Shown one piece after another: positions 58,461-64,000 of a stretch of 64,000 bases of DNA. Below the pieces are notes generated by a model that saw only the letters and a program-made list of their open reading frames with translations, searched no databases and had not been told where the DNA came from. Where the stretch lies: contig OZ316896.1 of the NCBI GenBank assembly GCA_973895155.1, forward strand, positions 18,538,001 through 18,602,000, written 5' to 3'. The stretch is from Marsupella aquatica. Its lineage: Eukaryota > Marchantiophyta. The position numbers and the translations under genes are program-made. Position 1 is the first letter of the stretch; each line of letters opens with the position of its first letter.

Positions 58461-59059
58461 GAATTTATAATTAGTAAGATTGGGAAAAGGAAACTGACCC
58501 CAGAAAGTGAGTGAAAGCAACTCCGCCAAGTAACAGATTGGACATCAAAGACCATATGTAAAAATTTGAGCTCAAACAAAAATCCAAAAATTATCCAATT
58601 AAATACAGAAGTTGGTCAAAAATCAATATTTAGTGTGGATTTTGAGTGTAATAACTAATGCGACTTAGTGTGGATTTTGATGAAAGTGAGGCAGTGTGTC
58701 ATATAATCCATAGAAATGGGCAAAACAAACCCCTCAGTATATAGGGGCTAAAATTTCTAGGTCACGAGCATGATGTAATACTAACATGAATATTAGTATT
58801 TCTGGGAAGACACCCCAAGCCTGCACTTATCCACTTCATGCACTACATCATATATGAGTGCATAGATATCATTCATGCACTTCTCCAAACCCTAAACCCT
58901 AGACCCTTCTGACTCCTCATACCCCAAACCCTCATATTTCACAATACACCTGGAGATATGCACTTATCAATAAATGGTTCTAGCCAATGTGTTACAGTAA
59001 CTGATAAATGCACTTGCACCCTATAAACAGAAACGCACTCATGTATTTGTTGTTTAGTG

Positions 59060-59420
59060 TCTTCAAGTGTTGCAGTTACAGATGGTGCATGTTTGGTGCA
59101 TTTAGAAATAAATGTGCACTTATGTATTTGTCATTTGGTATGGTCTAGTGTTGCAGTTACAGATGGTGCATATTTCGTGCATTTACAAACAAATGTGCAC
59201 TTATGTATTTGCTGATTAGTGCAGTCTAGTGTTGCAGTTACAAATGGTGCACTTTTTGGTGCATTTACAAAGTATGGTCTAGCGCTGCTGTTACAGATGG
59301 TGTATATTTGGCGCATTCACAAAGAAATGTGCACTAATGATTTTTGTCAGATTTGTAACTAACAATTAGTGCCGTTACAAATGGTGCACTTTTTGGTGCA
59401 TTTACAAAGAAACGTGCTGT
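59060..59420. repeat. about 80-bp tandem repeat, 4-5 units
   Basis: Units share GTTGCAGTTACAGATGGTGC, TTTGGTGCATTTA and AATGTGCACTTATGTATTTG, starting at about 59,068, 59,151, 59,230, 59,284 and 59,372; the fourth is truncated. Located about 0.6 kb upstream of the ITPase gene. Confidence 0.85.
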
Positions 59421-59529
59421 ACGACTAGGGAGCTACACGACCAGCGACCAGCTTGCAGTTACCCACGGAAAGCACTTATAGACGGTGCAACTTATGCACG
59501 GTAATCTGTACAACGAGAGATGGAGGAAA

Positions 59530-59728
59530 GGAAAGGTACACTCCTTCGTATAAAGGTAAGGTACACTCCTTCGTGTAAAGGACAGGTACGCTCCTTCGTG
59601 TAAAGGAAATGTACGCTCCTTCGTGTAAAGGACAGGTACGCTCCTTCGGATAAAGGAAAGGTACACTCCTTCGTGTAAAGGACAGGTACGCGTGTAAGCG
59701 AAAGGTACACTCCTTCGTGTAAAGGAAA
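59530..59728. repeat. 24-bp minisatellite, about 8 units
   Basis: Units follow AGGTACACTCCTTCGTGTAA with AAGG or AAGGAC; one unit is disturbed (GTACGCGTGTAAGCG). The array is followed by (GA)n at about 59,732-59,750 and lies in the presumed promoter or 5' UTR of the ITPase gene. Minus-strand frames through it encode repeats such as FTRRSVP and are not genes. Confidence 0.92.
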
Positions 59729-60014
59729 GGGCAGAGAGAGAGAGAGAGAGAAACAAGAATGGCATTCGGGAACTCCGAAGGGACGACGGACGGCAGGAAC
59801 TGGGTACAGAGTACAATCGGCAGCACCGAGAGAGAGAAGCGCTTTCCTTGGAGTGATTCTCGGCTGCTGCCAATTTTCTCGATTGATTCGGCTAATCCCG
59901 GACTGACTGACTCCCCGCCACAGCTCCATAATTCGCCTCTGGAAGAATTTTTTCGAGGTGGTAGCGTGGTTCTTGCCAGGAATCGCACCTGGAAGCGCGT
60001 CTGGTGGAAGGCAC

Positions 60015-62832
60015 ATGGCAATCAGCAGCGTGAGGATGCAGCTCTCGAGCCCGGTCACGTTTGTCACAGGCAACGCCAAAAAGCTGGAGGAAGTGAAGAT
60101 GATTCTCGGCCAGACAATTCCGTTCCGGAGTCACAAGCTCGACTGTACGCCCTCTCTCGTTCTCTCTCTCTCCCTCTCCGTTTCCCCTGTCTCATCGTTC
60201 CTCTCCGTCTTGTTCTCTGCTACTGTTTTCGTTGATTGGTTGATTTTTCCTCTATGTCGGTTTTGTCGTTCTTTCTCCCTTACCAATTCTTCACATCTTT
60301 CCAATCTTGTGAACTTTCGCAAAGAGATCCGTGCTCAATAACCAAGAAAGGTCCTCTGAGGCGCAGACGCATCAAAAGTGATGATGGAATTGAGCATCAC
60401 TTACTTCTCTATTCCTTTTTTGTTTCTCTGTCTCTACTTGTTGCTGTTGCAGCTCGTGCTGCTTGATTTAGAGAGAATGCGCCTTCCGTAGCCACCCCTT
60501 CCAGAAATGAACAGTACCTTGCATTTACATGTCTCAGTGCCCAATTTTTCAAGGGTGCCACAAAGGGGTTGAGTTGAAAAGCATCCATTTCATTGATTTG
60601 TCACTCTTCGCTTGGAATGGCAGCGAGCAGTTCATTATGTTATTCGTAGAAATGTTGCTTCGACGTTGAAGGCTTGCAACGGGGAACAATTAGAAACCCG
60701 ACCTGGCCTCGATTGGAATTCCGAGCTTTGAATTTGGAAACCCGCATTCTCGAGTAAATTGAGTTCCACACGGAAGAGTCGTCGTTGTAAACTCGTACTC
60801 GTGATCTACTCAACGGATCCGCAGTCCATACTATTCGCACATGAATTCGTCTTCTTCACGCTTAAGCCCATGACTTTTCCCTCCTCGGTCACTGACCCAC
60901 TGAGCCTCCACCATAAAGAAAGGGGTAAGGGGAAAGTTGTGATTGTCTAGGGCCTTGATAGAGGGCAGTACCCCTGAATTATGTATCCTGGGCATTCTAA
61001 TTTGGCCCTGGTCCAAGTTGGCTTGTAGTAGGAGGTCTTGGGCAGTATTTGATGTCGCGTGGTATTGTCACGCTCTTGTTCAGTGCCAGAACTCCAAGGG
61101 GAACCAGAAGATATATCAAAAGAAAAGGCACGGCTTGCAGCGAAAGAGGTGTGTTGACCAGGTGGTCCAGATGGACTGAGCTGTCATCGGGCATCTTCTT
61201 TGGGCATTCCATTGTAAACTGCGCAATGAATGCTAGCATTCACAGAGCTTACGGTTCCATTATATATTGCGTTGTTTGTGCTGCCAATTCTCATTGGAGA
61301 CTGTTTGTTTATGTCAAAGATCAACGGTCCAGTGCTCGTTGAAGACACTTGTCTCTGCTTCAACGCCTTAAAAGGTCTCCCAGGTGATGTTCTTTCGTAT
61401 ATATGATGCTATATAGAAGTCCTTGTGCCAATTTGTGTAAATCTTGGACATGGACATGTTCTGGACAGAACCAGAACATGGGTAGACGTACACTCGACCG
61501 CCAGAAAAGCTTTTTGTTCATTTGCCCTTTTCGGTCTATCAGTCGTGTCTTCAAAAGGTGTTCAAAATTTTGTACAGATAGAAGCATAGACTGTCCTTAA
61601 TTGTATGTTCTTTCCGGACATCATTCTAAGATGGACTTTTCTTCTGGCCTGGCAGGGCCTTATGTGTAAGCTCCCAAACCTGAAATTGGAACAATTCTTA
61701 CACACTGCATGTTGAGAAGGAGAGGGTAAGAGCAAGGGCAATGGATGTTAGGATGATATGTTAAAGGAATGCTTGCCCCAGGAGTATCAATTCTACTAAG
61801 GGGGAAGATATGCAGACCCTTCATGTCCCTGCCATATTTGTGTAATTTCCAGTATCAGTGCCTGTCAATTCAGGTAAATAATTACATAGAAGATCCGTTT
61901 GTTAAATCCACTTTTCTATCAAAAATGTTTTCTTAGTACTGCAGTGAGCCTGAGCTAATATGCTTTTAATGACTGCTTCCTTGGAAGTGCAGAAAGTGGT
62001 TCCTGCAAAAGACAGGCCATGAAGGTATACCTTTGATTTCACCGCTGAGTGGATATGTTATCCATGCCGAAAATATTGGTCTTGAAGTTGGTCTGAAGAT
62101 TTTATCAGGAAAATGCTGATGAATTTAAGTGGCTTGTCGCAGATTACTGAGAAAACTCTACTTTGGGAATCAACAGAGTCATGTGTCAGTGGATCGTCCA
62201 TGTGCTATAACTGACCGTTTTTCTCAACCTTGTATATCAGGGCTGAACAATCTTTTGGCAGCATATGACGACAAGTCAGCATATGCTTTGTGTGTATTTT
62301 CCCTGGCTCTTGGACCTGGAATGGAGCCTCTTACTTTTATTGGGCGAACTGAGGTGCTTTTCATTCCCCAGATACCTCCTGTTCTAATTGAGGAGTTGCT
62401 GAAGGTTTATTGTTCTCTTTTGTGTTACTTGCTCGTGGTTCTCATGTGGCACTTTCCGCAAAGCAGGGGACAATAGTTCCACCCAGAGGGCCAGGCGAAT
62501 TCGGATGGGATCCAGTATTTCAGCCTGAAGGTTCTGAGTTAACGTAAGAATCATGACACGGCATTGTCTTTGCACCCTCTTCACTGAGTGTCCTCTTTGG
62601 ATGATCTATCACGGAATATTTTAGATCATTCATAGTTGGAGTGCATCAGTGTTCATTGTGCAATAATTAAGTGAATCCTATCTTAAGTTATATATTTTCT
62701 GCCCCCGTGCCTTGCAGGTTTGCAGAGATGCTGAAAGAGGAGAAGAACAAAATTTCACATCGTCGTAGAGCTTTAGACAAAGTTAGGGAACATTTCTATG
62801 CAAATAATTATGCGGTTCAAAAGCCTGTCTAG
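60015..62832 (+). CDS. ITPA: inosine triphosphate pyrophosphatase (ITPase)
   Basis: Hydrolyses ITP, dITP and XTP to monophosphates, keeping deaminated purines out of nucleic acids. Eight exons: 60015-60144, 61084-61148, 61320-61383, 61656-61665, 61993-62024, 62241-62353, 62467-62543, 62718-62832; 201 aa. Each junction is GT-AG and frame is exact to TAG. Motifs: [14 protein letters not shown] (15-28, nucleotide binding), [64 protein letters not shown] and the C-terminal [10 protein letters not shown] (SHR signature). Length equals that of plant and animal ITPA. Exon 4 has only 10 nt (GGCCTTATGT) and supplies G-P-Y-V, without which the LPGPYIKWF motif is lost. The upstream minisatellite may influence expression. 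Start chosen as the only ATG before the conserved domain. Confidence 0.95.
61656..61665 (+). other. ITPA: 10-nt microexon of the ITPase gene
   Basis: GGCCTTATGT lies between a TTTTCTTCTGGCCTGGCAG acceptor and a GTAAG donor. It joins the codon split after LPG to the codon split before KWF, giving LPGPYVKWF exactly as in the family. Phases 1 in and 2 out fit the two neighbours and no other arrangement restores the motif. Confidence 0.85.
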
Positions 62833-64000
62833 TTTTCTTGAGAATTGATCATTCATTGTTTACCACCCTCCCAATTAAAGCTCACTTATTCTTTGACACA
62901 CTTGCTCCCCGAGAAAATGTTTTGGCTCGGTGACTTTTAACAAAAGGGGGCACAAGGTCTTAAAAGGAGGTTTCTCAATCCTCAGGTTGTATCTTGGTCT
63001 TCTGAGCAAGCTGATTATCAGCCAGATAAAGTCTCTCTTGGTAAGATGTAATTTATCTTGGCTCCTCTGAAGTCGAAATCAAAAGCTAAGCAGAAGGAAC
63101 CTTGTCGCAATTTTGTCTCAATTACATGCTGTACGTGAACCTAATTTTGTCAAGACATTTATTCTCTGTATGCAGAAAGAGCTAATTAACAAATGCTACA
63201 ATATGCTCTGGACACATAGATCCAGGAGGCAGGTAATTTTGATGTGCACGTCATCATCAGAGGGGAGTCAATGATTCGGTGTGAACAGAACAAAATGCTT
63301 TGGGGTGGGTATCAATCTCTGCTGGAGGGTCTATGCATAATACCTCTCGTTTGCATGAGGCTAAGGAGACCAAAAGGACTAAAACCTCTTTTATTGTTGC
63401 ATTTGCCCAAAGAATGGAAATAGCCCATCATTTGAGAGAACGAGGCTAAACAATTTTGATCAAGATAACAATTGCGAAAGAGCACAGGTGTTGGAACTAG
63501 ATCCCTGACCTGTGGACAAACGACTTGATGCAAGGTCATGTAGTCATTGAGACCTTGGAAATAGGAATGCCTATTATCAATCTGAAAACATTGAAGAACC
63601 AAAGTGGCAACTTGCTAAATGGTTGTAAAATGTGGGAATATAATAGGCTTATTGCCATCTTGCATGTCGTCTTCAACACTAGCCCATATTTGAGGAATAC
63701 AAATTGATAGTGAGAACAGACCGTGATCACAGTATTATAAGTCATGCTCACTTTTTATGGTCAATCTTTGGAGGAATCCACATGCAAGAGTAGCATATTG
63801 AAATTTGGGTTGTAGGAGTGCTTAGTTCAAGCAAAGCCATTTAAAACTTGATCCTAATAGACTCATCCATAAACTCATGACTTTGCATGTACTGGTGCTT
63901 GTTTTTAAAAAGCTTGAAAAAGTTTTTACATTGATTTGGTTGCCAAAAACGTTTCCATGCAAATCTTTCATTCCATGCTGCTTTTGTCATGTTGTGCTAC
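62833..64000. other. no supported gene
   Basis: Downstream of the ITPase gene. AT-rich; short frames without recognisable motifs on both strands. Confidence 0.45.

Noticed and set aside
58885-58905. AAACCCTAAACCCTA telomere-like repeat
   Set aside because: Only two units; common as a plant telo-box or chance and not evidence of a telomere.
59433-60079. Three long minus-strand frames upstream of the ITPase gene
   Set aside because: They translate the 24-bp minisatellite into repeats such as FTRRSVP and continue antisense to ITPase exon 1.
1-64000. CRISPR arrays, bacterial operons, integrated virus genes
   Set aside because: None of the tandem arrays has regular repeat-spacer structure, genes have spliceosomal introns, and no viral capsid, polymerase or integrase motif was seen.

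Overview
The window reads as nuclear DNA of a seed-free green plant. Support comes from reconstructed intron-containing genes: a plant sterol 4-alpha-methyl oxidase of the SMO2 type, a PIN-LIKES (PILS) carrier, a plastid bL28 ribosomal protein with a transit peptide, a plant-type ITP pyrophosphatase and an IFT20 gene. IFT20 belongs to intraflagellar transport and is absent from flowering plants, so together these genes point to a lineage with motile sperm (bryophyte, lycophyte or fern; a cycad, Ginkgo or streptophyte alga cannot be excluded). The genome is repeat-rich and gene-sparse: about eight confident protein-coding genes in 64 kb, with introns of roughly 70-1000 bp. Layout: 0.7-1.1 kb is a 45-bp minisatellite and 2.15-2.57 kb a dead PIF/Harbinger-type SANT/Myb-like gene. 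2.6-9.1 kb is repeat-derived DNA with 87-bp hairpin elements. 10.07-13.07 kb holds SMO2 on the plus strand. 13-18.6 kb is mostly empty, with kinase and PPR fragments. 18.67-21.23 kb (minus) is a SAP-like gene whose middle exon has been tandemly multiplied. 22-26.3 kb is repeats and a MITE. 26.4-27.3 kb (plus) is an intronless DHHC palmitoyltransferase. 28-36.4 kb is mostly repeats. 36.45-36.93 kb (minus) encodes a secreted DUF26/Gnk2-like protein. 39.2-40.5 kb (plus) is IFT20. 43.8-44.6 kb holds nested duplications and a MITE with an intact target-site duplication. 44.9-46.64 kb is a satellite array of about 20 units. It abuts 46.69-47.23 kb (plus), an intronless gene that looks like the fungal DUF7053 family. 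48.6-50.3 kb (minus) is an uncertain, possibly decayed unit divergent from PILS (50.6-55.1 kb, plus). bL28c lies at 55.6-56.6 kb (minus), and the ITP pyrophosphatase at 60.0-62.8 kb (plus), preceded by two tandem-repeat arrays. The genes do not form a pathway or operon; they are independent housekeeping and lineage genes embedded in transposon debris. The most unusual points are the fungal-like gene beside a satellite, the 10-nt microexon in the ITPase, the exon amplification in the SAP-like gene, the intronless DHHC gene and the hairpin/MITE families. All exon boundaries were read by eye from GT/AG sites, frame continuity and remembered family sequence; no alignment or transcript data were available.
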